A stretch of 64,000 nucleotides of DNA from Dechloromonas aromatica (nom. nud.) (GCA_017848965.1 JAFIHA010000024.1:86111-150110); one strand, 5' to 3'. Positions 53,418 through 63,224 are shown, counted from the first letter of the stretch. A program made the numbers and translations. Notes: generated from the sequence alone by a model not told the origin.

Positions 53418-54773
53418 ATGATTTCGCAAACACTTGTCTTCAACGGCATCACTTTCGCGCTGGCTGCCGCGCTGCTGGTCGGCGCCTGCGGCGATGCCAC
53501 TTCTGCCGCCCAGGCGGTGAAGCCGAAAATGCCGGCGGTCACCGAGAGCGTCGTCCTCGGCATGGGCTGTTTCTGGGGCGCCGAGAAGCGGATGGCGGCG
53601 CTGCCCGGTGTGCTCGACGTGGAAAGCGGCTACGCCAACGGCGAGGTCGAAGGGACTTATGAGGCCGTGCTGGCGCAGGAAAAGCTGCGCCAGTGGGGGC
53701 GTTCGGACAAGCGCAACCACGCCGAAGTGGTCAAGGTGACTTTTGACCCGGCCAAGACCGATCTTGAGAAGGTGCTGATCCAGTTCTGGGAAAGTCACGA
53801 TCCGACGCAGGGCGACCGTCAGGGCAACGACGTCGGCAGCAACTACCGCAGCGCGGTCTATACGCAGAACGACGTCCAGCAGGCGCTGGCGCTGAAGACG
53901 CGCGATGTCTACCAGAAGGCTTTGCAGGCGGCCGGGCGTGGGGCGATCACCACCGAGATCGCGCCGCTGCAGAAGTACTACAGCGCCGAGGAATACCACC
54001 AGGATTACCTGGTCAAGAACCCGAACGGTTACTGCGGGCTGGGCGGTACCGGGGTCAAGTATCCGCAGGCCGGCGTTGCCGCGACGACGCCGATGCCGGC
54101 GGCCGCCGCCCAGGCGCCCCGGCTGGACGCGGCGAAGCTCGATTTCCAGCGCCAGTTGATCGTCTTCGAAGCCGAGGACTGCGCCTACTGCCGCAAGTTC
54201 AAGGCCGAAGTGCTCGACCGCTGGCAATCGCCGGTCGCCATCGCGCGCACGCTCAATCCGCAGCCGCCGGTCGGCTGGACGCTGGAGAAGGCATTGTTCG
54301 CGACGCCGACCATCGTCCTCTTCGAGAAGGGCAAGGAAGTGTCGCGCTATACCGGCTACAACGGCGACCAGGAACGCTTCTGGAAATGGCTGGGCTTCCA
54401 CCTGCTGACGCCGGCGCAGCAGAAGATCGCCTTCGAGCAGGGGACCGAGTATCCGGGTACCGGTTCGCACCTCGACGAGAAGCGGCCCGGCACCTTCGTC
54501 GATCCGATCACCGGCGCCGCGTTGTTCCGCAGCGACACCAAGTTCGACAGCGGCACCGGCTGGCCCAGCTTCTTCAATCCGCTGCCCGGCGCGCTGACCG
54601 AGCATGTCGATGTCAGCCACGGCATGCGCCGGGTCGAGGTGCGCAGCGCCAGCTCCGGTATCCACCTCGGCCACGTCTTCGACGACGGCCCGCCGCCGAC
54701 CGGCAAGCGCTACTGCATCAACGGCAACGTGCTGAAATTCGTTCCCGATCAGGTTAAGCAGGCGGGCAAGTAG
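53418..54773 (+). CDS. msrAB: MsrA-thioredoxin-like-MsrB methionine sulfoxide reductase fusion
   Basis: 451 residues with a lipoprotein-like signal (LLVGAC). MsrA domain (about 40-215) with GMGCFWGAEK and the recycling region YHQDYLVKNPNGYCGLGG. A middle thioredoxin-like segment (about 240-340) with ECAYC-type pair in EDCAYCRKF. MsrB domain (about 335-448) with SGTGWPSFFNP and catalytic Cys in KRYCINGNVLKF; the usual MsrB zinc CxxC pairs are missing. It repairs oxidised Met in envelope proteins. The thioredoxin-like part lies between the two reductase domains rather than at the N-terminus as in PilB. Confidence 0.9.
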   Translation: MISQTLVFNGITFALAAALLVGACGDATSAAQAVKPKMPAVTESVVLGMGCFWGAEKRMAALPGVLDVESGYANGEVEGTYEAVLAQEKLRQWGRSDKRNHAEVVKVTFDPAKTDLEKVLIQFWESHDPTQGDRQGNDVGSNYRSAVYTQNDVQQALALKTRDVYQKALQAAGRGAITTEIAPLQKYYSAEEYHQDYLVKNPNGYCGLGGTGVKYPQAGVAATTPMPAAAAQAPRLDAAKLDFQRQLIVFEAEDCAYCRKFKAEVLDRWQSPVAIARTLNPQPPVGWTLEKALFATPTIVLFEKGKEVSRYTGYNGDQERFWKWLGFHLLTPAQQKIAFEQGTEYPGTGSHLDEKRPGTFVDPITGAALFRSDTKFDSGTGWPSFFNPLPGALTEHVDVSHGMRRVEVRSASSGIHLGHVFDDGPPPTGKRYCINGNVLKFVPDQVKQAGK

Positions 54774-54839
54774 GCGGGCGGCGGCTGCCGGGTAAGGCGA
54801 GCCGCTACAATGGGCGGCTTTCGTCCCGCGGTCCCGTCC

Positions 54840-55808
54840 ATGAACCTCGTCATCGTCAGTCCTTTTCTCGGCGACGCCAACAACGGCAACTGGCGTACCG
54901 CCTGCCGCTGGCAGCGTCTGCTGGCCGGGGCAGGGCGCTTGCGCATCGTCCGCGATTGGCCGGATGCCGAAGCGGCCGCCGACCAGGCGATGATCGCCCT
55001 GCATGCCCGGCGTTCGGCGGCGGCCATTGCCGCCTGGCATGCTCGGCGCGGCAGTCACGGCCTGGCCGTGGTGCTGACCGGCACCGATCTGCACCGCGAC
55101 ATCGCCGTCGATCCCGCCGCCATCGCCTCGTTGTACGCCGCGCAGGCGCTGGTCGTCCTGCACGAGTGCGGCATCGCCAGCTTGCCGGCGGAAGTGCGTG
55201 GCAAGGCGCGGGTCATCCTGCAATCGGCGCCCGCCCGACGCACGCCGGCCAAGACCGGGCGCCATCTCAATGTCGTGGCGGTCGGCCATCTGCGCCCGGA
55301 AAAGTCCCCGGAGACACTGTTCGCCGCCGCCCGCCAACTGGCTGGAGCGCGCGATATCCACATCCGCCATCTCGGCGGCGTCCTCGATCCGGCGCTCGGT
55401 GCCGCCGCCGCGGCGACCATGGCCGACTGTCCCGCCTACCGCTGGCTCGGGGCGCAGCCCCATGCGGCGGCGCGGCGGGCGATCCAGCGGGCGCATCTGC
55501 TGGTCCATCCGAGCCGGATGGAAGGCGGCGCCAACGTCGTCATCGAAGCCATCACCTGCGGCACGCCGGTGCTCGCCTCGGCGGTGGACGGTAACATCGG
55601 CCTGCTCGGTGCCGATTATCCGGGCTATTTCCCCTGCGGCGACAGCGCCGCGCTGGCTGAATGCCTGCGCGAACTGCGGCGCAGCCAGGGTGCTGCCGAC
55701 GGCCTGCTGGTCCGGCTGCGGGCCGCGGTGGCGGCACGCGCCGAACTTTTCCAGCCGTCGCGCGAGCAGGCGGCCTTGCGCGAACTGGTACACCAACTCG
55801 CCGCCTGA
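54840..55808 (+). CDS. SenB-like selenosugar synthase (GT-B glycosyltransferase)
   Basis: 322 residues, cytoplasmic. ALHARRSAAAIAAWHARRG, VVLTGTDLHRDI, and the later AVGHLRPEKSPETLF and HPSRMEGGANVVIEAI match the TIGR04348 family, named SenB, which couples UDP-GlcNAc and selenophosphate to a selenosugar in selenoneine synthesis. No senA (EgtB-like) or selD/senC is adjacent, so it is an orphan here. Start ATG 54840; an upstream ATG at 54810 is in frame. Confidence 0.75.
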   Translation: MNLVIVSPFLGDANNGNWRTACRWQRLLAGAGRLRIVRDWPDAEAAADQAMIALHARRSAAAIAAWHARRGSHGLAVVLTGTDLHRDIAVDPAAIASLYAAQALVVLHECGIASLPAEVRGKARVILQSAPARRTPAKTGRHLNVVAVGHLRPEKSPETLFAAARQLAGARDIHIRHLGGVLDPALGAAAAATMADCPAYRWLGAQPHAAARRAIQRAHLLVHPSRMEGGANVVIEAITCGTPVLASAVDGNIGLLGADYPGYFPCGDSAALAECLRELRRSQGAADGLLVRLRAAVAARAELFQPSREQAALRELVHQLAA

Positions 55809-55886
55809 TGCCTGGGGTATGCCCGGGGTATACATCGACGGTCGCCGGTGAAAGAATGCTGGCGTTATGTTCTTTCGCCGCCGCCC

Positions 55887-57203
55887 ATGGATATCGTCAT
55901 TCTTGATGGTTGCGCCGCCAGTCATCCGGTCAGCCAGCAACTGCGGCAACTGGTCGCCGGGCGCGCTCTTTCGGTCAGCCACTTCGCCCTGGCCGGCATC
56001 AATCTGGCGCCATGCACCGGCGATTTCGATTGCTGGACGCGCACCCCGGGCATTTGCCGCACCCGCGATGCGGCGCAGGAGATCGCCTGCGCCATGCGCA
56101 ACGCTCGCCTGGTCATCTTCCTGTCGCCGGTCGTCTTTGGCGGTTACAGCGCCGATCTGAAAAAGGCCGTCGACCGCCTGATCGGCCTGGTGCATCCCTT
56201 CTTCACCAAGCGCGACGGCCTGACCCGGCATCGGCCGCGCTACCGGGATTACCCGCCGATGCTTTTCCTCGGCCTCAGCGACCGCAGCGACGACGCGACC
56301 TCGACGACTTTCCGCGAGTACGCCGGCGGTAACGCGATCAACCTGTTGGCTTCGCGCTATGTCTGCCGCATCGTCTCGCCGCAGGCCGACGACTGTCCTG
56401 CGCAACTCGCCGCCGCGCTGGACAGCGCGCTGGCCGCCGATGTCGGTGACGTCTTCCCGGCCCCCGCCGCCGACGCGCTCGCCGCAGTCTGCCGTGCCGA
56501 TCCCGGGCCGCCGCTGGCGGCGCCGGCAACGGCGGCGATTTTCATCGGCAGCGCCCGACCCAAGGGCGGCAGCACCTCGGAAGCGCTGGCGCGCGGGCTG
56601 GCGGCGGCGCTGGAGGATAAGGGAACGCGTTGCACGCTGCTGCACGCAGCCGCCTTCATCAAGCCCGGTGCGGCCGCCGAGCGGGCGCTGGCAACAATGC
56701 TGGCGGCCGATCTGCTGGTCGTCTCAGCGCCGCTCTACGTCGATGGTTTGCCCTACCTGACGACCCGCGCCCTCGAACGCCTCGGTCGGCAACTCGCGGC
56801 GCTTGACGTTGGGCCGCGCCGTCTGGTCGGCATCCTCAACTGCGGCTACCCGGAAGCTGTCCATAACCGCAGCGCGCTGCGCCAGTTACGGCATTTTGCC
56901 GAACAGCACGGACTGGCTTGGGGCGGGGGACTGGCGCTCGGTGCCGGAGAAATCATCCATGGTCGGCCGATCGACGATCACCCGCTGCTGCTGCGCCGGC
57001 CGATCCGCGCCTTACGCCTGGCCGGTGCCGCGCTCGGCGCCGGGCTGCCGGTACCCGAACCGGCGATCCATCTGATGACCCGGCTGTTGGTGCCGGCCGG
57101 TTTGTTCCGCCGGCTGGCGGCTATCCGCTGGGTCAGGGATGCGCGCGCCAATCACTTGCCGCGCGCGGCACTCGATCTGCAGCCGCATTCCGGCACTACC
57201 TGA
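55887..57203 (+). CDS. Tandem flavodoxin-fold NADPH-dependent FMN reductase
   Basis: 438 residues containing two flavodoxin-like domains. The first (about 1-185) begins MDIVILDGCAASHPVSQQL and carries a Cys cluster CTGDFDCWTRTPGICRTRD typical of FMN-reductase/iron-flavoprotein types. The second (about 200-400) has AIFIGSARPKGGSTSEALARGL, an FMN phosphate loop, and VSAPLYVDGLPYLTT. It lies 78 bp after the SenB-like gene on the same strand. Its substrate is unknown. Confidence 0.75.
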   Translation: MDIVILDGCAASHPVSQQLRQLVAGRALSVSHFALAGINLAPCTGDFDCWTRTPGICRTRDAAQEIACAMRNARLVIFLSPVVFGGYSADLKKAVDRLIGLVHPFFTKRDGLTRHRPRYRDYPPMLFLGLSDRSDDATSTTFREYAGGNAINLLASRYVCRIVSPQADDCPAQLAAALDSALAADVGDVFPAPAADALAAVCRADPGPPLAAPATAAIFIGSARPKGGSTSEALARGLAAALEDKGTRCTLLHAAAFIKPGAAAERALATMLAADLLVVSAPLYVDGLPYLTTRALERLGRQLAALDVGPRRLVGILNCGYPEAVHNRSALRQLRHFAEQHGLAWGGGLALGAGEIIHGRPIDDHPLLLRRPIRALRLAGAALGAGLPVPEPAIHLMTRLLVPAGLFRRLAAIRWVRDARANHLPRAALDLQPHSGTT

Positions 57204-57204
57204 A

Positions 57205-57405
57205 TCAGCCCGGATTGGTCGCGTAAGCGACACCGCCGGTCAGGCAGGCGTAGGTCGCAGGCAGGGCTCCGGGCAGCGACCAGCCGAACAACAGTTCCTC
57301 GGCATCGGCAACGCTGGCGCCGGAGCAGAGGATCTGTTCGGACAGGTGAGCGAAAGCGGCCAGCCGGATCCAGAACAGGGTTTCTTCGGTCAGTCGGGGG
57401 TCCAT
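57205..57405 (-). CDS. Small hypothetical protein (66 aa)
   Basis: Begins MDPRLTEETLFWIRLAAFAHLS with GGGAG 7 nt upstream. It has two moderately hydrophobic helices and ends YACLTGGVAYATNPG. It converges on the flavodoxin-fold gene with a 1-bp gap. I do not recognise a family. Confidence 0.5.
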   Translation of the reverse strand: MDPRLTEETLFWIRLAAFAHLSEQILCSGASVADAEELLFGWSLPGALPATYACLTGGVAYATNPG

Positions 57406-57578
57406 GATCATCTCCCGGGAAGCAGTGCGCACAATCATGCAACATCTGTTCCATCAGGAGTGATCGCAGCCACTAACGGAACACCAGGTCAAAACCGGCA
57501 CAAGCCAGGTGCGTGGCCGGCGTTTATCGCCGCCTGGCGGTGCGTGGACCGGGCCTGTTCACCGCCGGTGGCGGGTGG

Positions 57579-58052
57579 CTAGCGCTTGCCGGCAGTCTGC
57601 TGGCGGGAAAGCGCGTGCGGGCGCCAGGTTTCGTGACAGGCCATGCAGGCGTCCATGATTTCCCGGTAGTCGGCGTAGGCTTGCGGCCACTGTCCCTGGC
57701 TGGCGGCGACCGACAGGCGCTCGGTCGCGCTGTGGAAGACCTTGTCGTAGGCGGGCATCACATTCTTGAAGGCTTCCCGCTGTTCCGGGACCATGGCGGC
57801 GCCGGGGCCCTGGGCCGGTGCCGGGTGAGCGTCAAGGAGATGGGCGCCGAGTACCGTCATTTCCTTGTTCTCGGCCAGGATGCCATCGAGGATCATCGAC
57901 GTGGCGCGCTGCATGATCTGCATTAGCTGGGCAAAATTGATGTCGGCTTTGGCCTGGGCGGCAAAGGTGGCTGCGAAATCGTCATGGGCGGCCAGCCCCG
58001 GGCTGACGGTGATCAGGGCGGCGGCAAGCAGGGGAGGGAGGTGGCGATTCAT
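57579..58052 (-). CDS. Cytochrome c' family protein
   Basis: 157 residues with a cleavable signal peptide (MNRHLPPLLAAALITVSPGLA). A four-helix bundle is suggested by the helical pattern, with the C-terminal heme site CMACHETWRPHAL. Cytochromes c' bind NO or O2 in the periplasm. It is monocistronic or follows the hybrid kinase on the same strand. Confidence 0.8.
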   Translation of the reverse strand: MNRHLPPLLAAALITVSPGLAAHDDFAATFAAQAKADINFAQLMQIMQRATSMILDGILAENKEMTVLGAHLLDAHPAPAQGPGAAMVPEQREAFKNVMPAYDKVFHSATERLSVAASQGQWPQAYADYREIMDACMACHETWRPHALSRQQTAGKR

Positions 58053-58080
58053 GGTGTCTGTGTGATGAAAAAATAATTCA

Positions 58081-61020
58081 TCATACCTCTCTTGCTAGAT
58101 TAGCGTCTCCTTCTGTAGTGCTTTCGCGTTTGCCGGCGAGCGCCGAAACCATCATCGGTAGCTTGATTTCGAGCATGCTGAGGACGACTTCCGCTTCGTG
58201 AATCTCGCTGCGCCGCAGGGCTTGTTCGATGCGTTCGGCGAGATAGCGGATTTCGCCGGCGCCGAGGTTGGCGGCGGAACCCTTGAGGGCGTGGGCGAGT
58301 TGTTCGCCCTCGCGGAGCTGACCGGCGAGGATCAGTTCGCGCAGGCGGCTGGCATCGTCGGCGTGGGTGGCAATGAAGAGTTCGATGACCCGGCGGTAGG
58401 TGGCCAGCTTGCCGTGTACGGCGCGCAGCCCGGCGTCGACGTTGAGTCCTTCGATGCCGCCAAGCATCTGCTTGAGGCGGGCAATCTGATCTTGGACTTC
58501 GGGATCGGCGGCGCTGCTTGCGGCGGGAGCGGTCAGCGCTTGCGCCGGCAGCCAGCGCAGCATGGTGCTGTAGAGCTGCTCGGGATCGACCGGCTTCGCC
58601 ACGTGGTCGGCCATGCCGGCATTGAGGCAGGCCTGGCGGTCTTCGGCGAAGGCATTGGCGGTCATTGCCAGGATCGGCGTTTCGCTGGCGCCGGGCAGGC
58701 GATGGATCTGGATGGTGGCGGCGATGCCGTCGAGACGCGGCATCTGCATGTCCATCAGGATCAGGTCGTAGGTGTTTTTCCTGGCCAGTTCGACAGCAGC
58801 CAGGCCATCCTCGGCGAGGTCGACGGCGAGGCCGACCTCACGCAGCAATTCGAGTGCGACCTCCTGGTTGATCGGGTTGTCTTCCGCCAGCAGCACGCGG
58901 CGTCCCCGCAAACGGCCAAGATCAAGTGCGCTGACCGGCAGCGGCTGGGTGGTCGCTTCGCCGCTCAAGGATTCGAGGATCGCATCGTGCAAGGTTGAAG
59001 GGGTGACCGGCTTGCTCAGGCTGAGGCGGATGCCGGCATCGTGCAGTTGATCGGCCGGTTCGTCGCGGCCGTAAGCGGTGACCAGGATCATCAACGGCGG
59101 GCGCGGCAGATGCAGCGCCTGGATCTGTCGTGCCGTCTCGATGCCGTCGAGGCCGGGCATTTTCCAGTCAAGCAGGACGAGGTCGAAGGGCTGGCCGCGT
59201 TGTGCGGCGGCGGCGATTTGCTGGATCGCCTGCTGGCCGCCGCTGACGCTGGCGCCCTGCAACTGCAGCATGAGCAGCATGTCGACCAGCGCGTCGCGCG
59301 CTTCGTCGAGGTCGTCGACAACGAGGACGCGCAGGCGGCGCTCGATGCCGCGGCCCGCTTGGATCTGCGCAGCCGGACTCTGGGCGGGCTGGAAGGGAAT
59401 CTCCGCCCAGAAGGTGCTGCCCTGGTCCGGCGCGCTGGTGACGCCGACGCGGCCGCCCATCAATTCGGCGAGACGCCGGGAAATGGCCAGACCGAGACCG
59501 GTGCCGCCGAAGTTGCGGGTGGTCGACAGGTCGGCCTGCTCGAAGGGTTGGAACAGGCGCGACTGCTGCTCCGGGGTGATGCCGATGCCGGTATCGCTGA
59601 TTTCGAAACGGATGCGGATTTCCTCCGGCCGCGGAGCATCGACCTTGCGGGCGCGCAGGCTGACGACGCCGTGCTCGGTGAACTTGACCGCGTTGTTGGC
59701 GAAATTGAGCAGAATTTGGCCAAGCCGCATGCGGTCCCCGCTCAGCATCATGGGCAAGGCCGGATCGATGCGGGTGACGACTTCCAGGTTCTTGTCCGCC
59801 GCCTTGTCGCCGATCAGCACGTGGATGCTGCGGAACAGGCCATCGAGGTCGAAGTCGGTGTTTTCCAGGGCGAGCTTGCCGGATTCGATCTTCGAGAAAT
59901 CGAGGATGTCGTTGATGATGCCCAAGAGATGCTGGGCGGCGTCGCCGATCTTGTCGAGGTGTTCGAACTGCCGCGGCAGCACCGCGTCGCGCCGCATCAG
60001 GTGGGTGAGCCCGAGGATGGCGTTCATCGGCGTCCGGATTTCGTGCGACATGTTGGCCAGGAAAGCGCTCTTCGCCCGGTTGGCGGTTTCGGCGGCGAGC
60101 CGCGCCTGGTTCACTTCGGCGGTACGTTGTTCGACCAGGCTTTCCAGGTTCTGCTGGTAGTCACGCAATTGTTTCTCGGCGTCGTGGCGGTCGAGCAGGG
60201 CCTGGCGGAAATCCAGGACGGCCGCCGCCAGCGGTGCGATCTCGCCATGCTTGCGGCTTGCCAGGCGTTCGATCTCCGGTAGCGGCGCCGGGCTTTCGCG
60301 GCTCGCGGCGAGGCTCATCATGCCCTCGGCGAGCAGCGACATCCGGCGGCTGAAGTAGTTGGCGATCAGCAGCGCCAGCGCCAGCATGGCGAGCATGCCG
60401 GCGATGACGGTCAGGCGGACGCTGGCGAAGTGTCTGGCGAAGGCGCTGGTGGCCGCCTCGTTGCGTGCCTCGACGCGTTTGCCGAGAACGAGGGCGAGGT
60501 GGTGAGCATGTTCGGCAAAGGCGATGAAATGGGCGCGCGCCTGGTCGATGTGGCGGCTGGCGGTGCCGGGATCGATGGCGGCGATGTCGGAGGCCATCAC
60601 CACGTAATTGCGGTAGCCCTGAAAGTCCTCGATCAGGGCCTGCGCCTCGCGCTCCGGAATCACCAGGCGCCGCGTGTGTTCGGCGAGGTCGGTGACGCGG
60701 CGGTCGAGCGCCGCCATCTGGTCGACCAGGCTGGCATGGCTGCGGTAGAGCGCCGCTTCGGCCATTTTGCCGTCGCGGGCGAGGCCGAGGGTTTCGCTGA
60801 CTTTCAGTTGCTTGGCGGCGAGCGTTTCGCTGAGCGCGGTGGCTTCGTTGAGCAGGGCCAGCAGTTCGCGCTGTTCGGCGTTGTCGTCGGCCTGCTGCTG
60901 CTTCAGGCTGTACACCGTGCTCAGGTTGAAGATCATCGCGCTGCCGCCGACCAGCAACAGCGGCAGCAGGATGATCAGGGTCAGGGTGCGCCGAGCGCCG
61001 CGACGGAGGAAGTTTTCCAT
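58081..61020 (-). CDS. Hybrid sensor histidine kinase (BarA-like, two receivers and Hpt)
   Basis: 979 residues. It has an N-terminal helix, a periplasmic helical sensor (about 40-190), a second helix near 197-218, coiled coil, HisKA with SHEIRTPMNAILG, HATPase with DTGIGI and GTGLGLAIS, receiver 1 (LRVLVVDDLDEAR, DWKMPGLDG), receiver 2 (VLLAEDNPINQEV, MDMQMPRLDG) and a C-terminal Hpt with HALKGSAANLGAGE. It is a multistep phosphorelay kinase; the output regulator is not in the window. The signal is unknown. Confidence 0.92.
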   Translation of the reverse strand: MENFLRRGARRTLTLIILLPLLLVGGSAMIFNLSTVYSLKQQQADDNAEQRELLALLNEATALSETLAAKQLKVSETLGLARDGKMAEAALYRSHASLVDQMAALDRRVTDLAEHTRRLVIPEREAQALIEDFQGYRNYVVMASDIAAIDPGTASRHIDQARAHFIAFAEHAHHLALVLGKRVEARNEAATSAFARHFASVRLTVIAGMLAMLALALLIANYFSRRMSLLAEGMMSLAASRESPAPLPEIERLASRKHGEIAPLAAAVLDFRQALLDRHDAEKQLRDYQQNLESLVEQRTAEVNQARLAAETANRAKSAFLANMSHEIRTPMNAILGLTHLMRRDAVLPRQFEHLDKIGDAAQHLLGIINDILDFSKIESGKLALENTDFDLDGLFRSIHVLIGDKAADKNLEVVTRIDPALPMMLSGDRMRLGQILLNFANNAVKFTEHGVVSLRARKVDAPRPEEIRIRFEISDTGIGITPEQQSRLFQPFEQADLSTTRNFGGTGLGLAISRRLAELMGGRVGVTSAPDQGSTFWAEIPFQPAQSPAAQIQAGRGIERRLRVLVVDDLDEARDALVDMLLMLQLQGASVSGGQQAIQQIAAAAQRGQPFDLVLLDWKMPGLDGIETARQIQALHLPRPPLMILVTAYGRDEPADQLHDAGIRLSLSKPVTPSTLHDAILESLSGEATTQPLPVSALDLGRLRGRRVLLAEDNPINQEVALELLREVGLAVDLAEDGLAAVELARKNTYDLILMDMQMPRLDGIAATIQIHRLPGASETPILAMTANAFAEDRQACLNAGMADHVAKPVDPEQLYSTMLRWLPAQALTAPAASSAADPEVQDQIARLKQMLGGIEGLNVDAGLRAVHGKLATYRRVIELFIATHADDASRLRELILAGQLREGEQLAHALKGSAANLGAGEIRYLAERIEQALRRSEIHEAEVVLSMLEIKLPMMVSALAGKRESTTEGDANLAREV

Positions 61021-61027
61021 CGCCGCA

Positions 61028-61651
61028 TCACTTGAGCAGGCCGGGCCAGTCGGCCGGGTGGATGCTGGCGGCGTATTCGTAACCGGCGTTGCCGGTTTGC
61101 CGGAAGACGACGATGGTGCCTTCTGGTTTGACGAAGAAGCCGATCAGGTCGTCGAGATTGGGGGCGTGGGCGATGATCAGCGTGTTGCCGCCGGCTTTAA
61201 CCGGTTCGGCAAGCAGCTTTTTCAGGGCGGCGATCCGCGGCTGCTTTTGCTCGCTGGTCATGTTGGCCGAATACATCAGCGGTTCGCTGATTTCGAACGC
61301 TTCGCCGATCGCCAGTTGGGCCGATTCCCGGGTGCGGCACATCGGACTGACCAGCACGCGGTTGAGCGGCAGCTTCGCGCTGCGCAGATGGCGGCCGATG
61401 TCGCGCATCAGTTGGCGGCCGGCGTCGGAAAGCAGGCGCTGGGTCGAGCAGTCGTTGAGATCCACCGCCGGAAAACGGTCGGCGTGGCTGTTGTCGGTAT
61501 TGCCGTGACGCATGTAGAGGACGAAACCGCCGCTGCGGATCTGCTCGAAGAGTTCGCGTGTGATCGGTTGTTCGATAAAGGTCGGGGTATCGGCTGCGGC
61601 GACGGACAGCGAAAGCAGGATGCCGGACAACAGGCAAGTCAAGGTCTTCAT
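61028..61651 (-). CDS. Periplasmic histidine phosphatase (SixA/PGAM-like)
   Basis: 207 residues with a signal peptide (MKTLTCLLSGILLSLSVAAA). The RHG motif is in LYMRHGNTDNSHADRF, and the second catalytic His in TLIIAHAPNLDDL. It ends 8 bp before the hybrid kinase start. A phosphatase for an exported small phosphate ester is more likely than phosphorelay control, because the protein is exported. Confidence 0.85.
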   Translation of the reverse strand: MKTLTCLLSGILLSLSVAAADTPTFIEQPITRELFEQIRSGGFVLYMRHGNTDNSHADRFPAVDLNDCSTQRLLSDAGRQLMRDIGRHLRSAKLPLNRVLVSPMCRTRESAQLAIGEAFEISEPLMYSANMTSEQKQPRIAALKKLLAEPVKAGGNTLIIAHAPNLDDLIGFFVKPEGTIVVFRQTGNAGYEYAASIHPADWPGLLK

Positions 61652-61760
61652 GAATTTGCCTCCGCGGGGGTTTTTGTAAAGTTTTGTACATTAAAGCACC
61701 GCAAATGCTTATACGCCAGCGGTTTATGCGTTTGTAATTCCCCCGGCCGGCTCGGGCTTT

Positions 61761-63224
61761 TCAGGTGCCGCAGAAAGTCCGGTAGCTGTCGCTGAAGGCG
61801 GCGGGCGCCGGGGTGGCGTAGGCGGCGGCTGAAGGGCGGGCGTCGAACGGGGCGCGGACGACCTCGCGCAGGCGTTCGAACGGGGCGAAGTCGTTGCCGT
61901 CTACGGCGGCGTCGAGGGCGGCCTCGACCTGATGGTTGCGCGCGATGTACAGCGGGTTGGCGGTCCGCATCGCCGCCAGCAGCGCCGGCGGGCGCTGCGG
62001 CTGGCGGGCTTGCCAGCGGGCGAGCCAGGCGGTAAAGCGCGCTTCGCCAGCGATCAGGTCCGGCGTGCTGCCGGTGGCAAGCTCATAAAGCGCACGGAAG
62101 GCGAGGGTGAAATCGTTCATGCCGGCTTGCAGCAGGGCGAGGAAATCCTCGATCAGGCGGCGGTCATCGGCGGCGTCGCCGCGCTCGTCGATCCCCAGCT
62201 TGGCCCGGAAGACGTCCAGCCAGGCGGCGGCGTGGCGGTCCGGGAAGGCCTCGATGATATCCGTGGCAATGGCGACGGCCCGCTCCTGCTCGGCGTCGAG
62301 CAGTGGCAGCAGGGTTTCGGCGAAGCGAGCGAGGTTCCACTGCGCGATCGCCGCCTGGCGGCCGTAGGCGTAGCGGCCCTGGTGGTCGATCGAACTGAAG
62401 ACGGCGGCCGGGTCGTAGGCTTCGAGAAAGGCGCAGGGGCCGTAGTCGATCGTCTCGCCGGAGATCGTCATGTTGTCGGTGTTCATCACGCCGTGGATGA
62501 AGCCGACGCCGAGCCAGCGCGCGACCAGTTCGGCCTGCCGTTCGGCGACCGCCTGCAGCAGGTCGCGGTAGGGCTCGCCGCGGCTTTCCCGGGGGCCGCC
62601 ATGGCGGGCGATCACGTAATCGGCGAGGCGCCCGACCGCCGCCGCGCCGAGGTGCTGGGCCAGGAACTCGAAGGTGCCGACCCGGACGTGGCTGGCGGCG
62701 ACGCGGGTCAGCACGGCGCCGGGCAGCGCCCGTTCGCGGCGCACCGGATCGCCGGTGGCGACGACGGCAAGGGCGCGCGTGGTGGGAATGCCCAGCGCGT
62801 GCATCGCTTCGCCGATCAGCGCCTCGCGCAGCGCCGGACCGAGCGCGCACTTGCCGTCGCCGCCGCGCGAGAACGGGGTGCGCCCGGAACCCTTGAAAGC
62901 GATGTCGCGGCGGCGCCCCGCGCGGTCGATGACTTCGCCCAGCAACAACGCGCGGCCGTCGCCCAGTTGCGGCGAGAAACCGCCGAACTGGTGGCCGGCG
63001 TAAGCCTGGGCGACCGGCTCGGCGCCTTCTGGGACGCGGTTGCCGACCAGCGCGGTGACGCCGTCGGCGCTTGCCAGCGCCGCCGGGTCGGCGCCCAGTT
63101 CGATCGCCAGCTCGTGGTTCAGGAAACGCAGCGTCGGCTGCGAGGCTGCCGCCGGCGGCCAGCGGACGCAGAAATCGGCAAGTTCGCGGGCGTAGCTGTT
63201 GTCGAAGGTGAACAGGTCGTGCAT
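61761..63224 (-). CDS. selO: Protein adenylyltransferase SelO (YdiU)
   Basis: 487-residue pseudokinase-fold AMPylase. Characteristic segments: AYAGHQFGGFSPQLGDGRALLLGEV, DIAFKGSGRTPFSRGGDGK (nucleotide loop), GVMNTDNMTISGETIDYGPCAFL (metal/catalytic loop) and SSIDHQGRYAYGRQ. The C-terminus is YRTFCGT, keeping the redox Cys near the end (selenocysteine in some eukaryotes). It AMPylates proteins under oxidative stress. Confidence 0.94.
   Translation of the reverse strand: MHDLFTFDNSYARELADFCVRWPPAAASQPTLRFLNHELAIELGADPAALASADGVTALVGNRVPEGAEPVAQAYAGHQFGGFSPQLGDGRALLLGEVIDRAGRRRDIAFKGSGRTPFSRGGDGKCALGPALREALIGEAMHALGIPTTRALAVVATGDPVRRERALPGAVLTRVAASHVRVGTFEFLAQHLGAAAVGRLADYVIARHGGPRESRGEPYRDLLQAVAERQAELVARWLGVGFIHGVMNTDNMTISGETIDYGPCAFLEAYDPAAVFSSIDHQGRYAYGRQAAIAQWNLARFAETLLPLLDAEQERAVAIATDIIEAFPDRHAAAWLDVFRAKLGIDERGDAADDRRLIEDFLALLQAGMNDFTLAFRALYELATGSTPDLIAGEARFTAWLARWQARQPQRPPALLAAMRTANPLYIARNHQVEAALDAAVDGNDFAPFERLREVVRAPFDARPSAAAYATPAPAAFSDSYRTFCGT

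Noticed and set aside
53337-56645. 1102-aa ORF antisense to msrAB and the SenB-like gene
   Set aside because: Arg/Gly/Ala-rich composition without domains, opposite three supported genes.
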